Part shown: positions 6,520 to 6,729 of the stretch, in pieces
Numbering within the stretch: the stretch's first letter is position 1
How the letters are laid out: every line of letters starts with the position of its first letter
Assembly: GCA_020719105.1 (NCBI GenBank)
Contig: DYQV01000135.1
Location: 1-6,729 of the forward strand
From: Rikenella microfusus
Lineage (GTDB): Bacteria; Bacteroidota; Bacteroidia; Bacteroidales; SZUA-534
DNA: 6,729 nt
Direction: 5' to 3'
The notes under the pieces: generated by a model
Database searches by the model: none
The model's input: only the letters and a program-made list of their open reading frames with translations
What the model was told of the DNA's origin: nothing
Made by a program: the position numbers and the translations under genes

Positions 6520-6577
6520 AATATTAAAATTTATTTTGTAATATATTTTAATTTTGGCAACTTCTATTTTTTGTTCG

Positions 6578-6609
6578 ATTGAGTGATTTGCCTATTCAAA
6601 TCGCTCAAT
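6578..6609. repeat. Inverted repeat with 13-bp arms in the divergent intergenic region
   Basis: The arms ATTGAGTGATTTG (6578-6590) and CAAATCGCTCAAT (6597-6609) are complementary at 12 of 13 positions, and the thirteenth is a T-G wobble, so as RNA the stem is continuous with a six-base loop CCTATT. There is no U-tract after the hairpin in either direction (TTGGGTAA rightward; CGAACAAAAAA leftward), so it is not a standard terminator. It sits between the leftward -7 box and the rightward promoter and could be an operator or a structured RNA element. Confidence 0.8.
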
Positions 6610-6661
6610 TTGGGTAATAATTTTCCTATTGGATTATAGTGTATTTCGGTATAAAAAAATA

Positions 6662-6685
6662 GAACTTTTATAGTGGTTGAAGTTC
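6662..6685. repeat. Small dyad GAACTT-N12-AAGTTC upstream of the rightward promoter
   Basis: GAACTT (6662-6667) and AAGTTC (6680-6685) form a perfect 6-bp inverted repeat spaced by 12 bases, ending 12 bases before the -33 element at 6698. The position would suit an activator-binding site for the rightward promoter. A dyad this short can occur by chance. Confidence 0.35.
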
Positions 6686-6697
6686 GTAGATAACTTA

Positions 6698-6728
6698 TTT
6701 GACGATAAGAATAATACCATTACTTTTG
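6698..6728 (+). promoter_or_regulatory. Consensus Bacteroidetes promoter (TTTG-N19-TACTTTTG) firing rightward
   Basis: TTTG (6698-6701), a 19-bp spacer and TACTTTTG (6721-6728) match the Bacteroidetes primary-sigma consensus, -33 TTTG and -7 TAnnTTTG with about 19 bases between them, at every defined position. It reads out of the window, so a plus-strand gene is expected just beyond 6729. That would make 6507-6729 a divergent promoter region and mark 6506 as the first gene of its operon. An A-run at 6653-6659 lies upstream and could act as an UP-like element. Confidence 0.8.
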
Positions 6729-6729
6729 C

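Noticed and set aside
6549..6556. Plus-strand TAATTTTG, an exact -7 box match
   Set aside because: It has no TTTG at the right spacing and is followed by no reading frame before the much better promoter at 6698-6728.

Overview
The window looks like part of a surface-polysaccharide or glycoconjugate locus from a member of the Bacteroidota (Bacteroidetes), probably an environmental or flavobacteria/sphingobacteria-like lineage. The reasons are low G+C, a textbook Bacteroidetes promoter at the right edge (TTTG-N19-TAnnTTTG), few Shine-Dalgarno-like sites, and a four-helix-bundle (23S-IVS/'S23' family) gene sitting among sugar genes. The species cannot be named from the sequence.

Left part (1-1802, plus strand): a small four-helix-bundle protein gene (60-416) is flanked by short degenerate TTAGA/TCTAA repeats. 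It is followed 44 bases later by a complete TviB/WbpO-type nucleotide-sugar 6-dehydrogenase (461-1750), which makes a UDP-N-acetylhexosaminuronic acid. A hairpin with a T-tract (1773-1802) ends this rightward unit.

Middle and right part (1846-6506, minus strand): four genes read leftward, probably as one operon. The order of transcription is a GT-C family membrane glycosyltransferase (5043-6506), then after 91 bases a SAM-dependent methyltransferase (4181-4951), a dolichyl/polyprenyl-phosphate-sugar-synthase-like GT2 (3474-4202) whose start lies inside the methyltransferase gene, and a second GT-C membrane glycosyltransferase (1846-3477) whose ATG overlaps the GT2 stop codon. A sensible model is that the cytosolic GT2 loads a sugar onto a polyprenyl phosphate, the lipid-linked sugar is flipped, and one or both GT-C enzymes transfer it to an acceptor on the periplasmic side. 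The methyltransferase would modify a sugar, lipid or glycan intermediate. No flippase is visible in the window.

Right intergenic region (6507-6729): it appears to lie between divergent genes. It holds a TAnnTTTG box only five bases before the leftward start codon (possible leaderless mRNA), a 13-bp-stem hairpin, a small dyad, and a complete promoter firing rightward out of the window.

I found no RNA genes, CRISPR array or insertion sequence. The most unusual elements are the repeat-flanked four-helix-bundle cassette and the regulatory architecture at the right edge. The enzymes themselves belong to known families.
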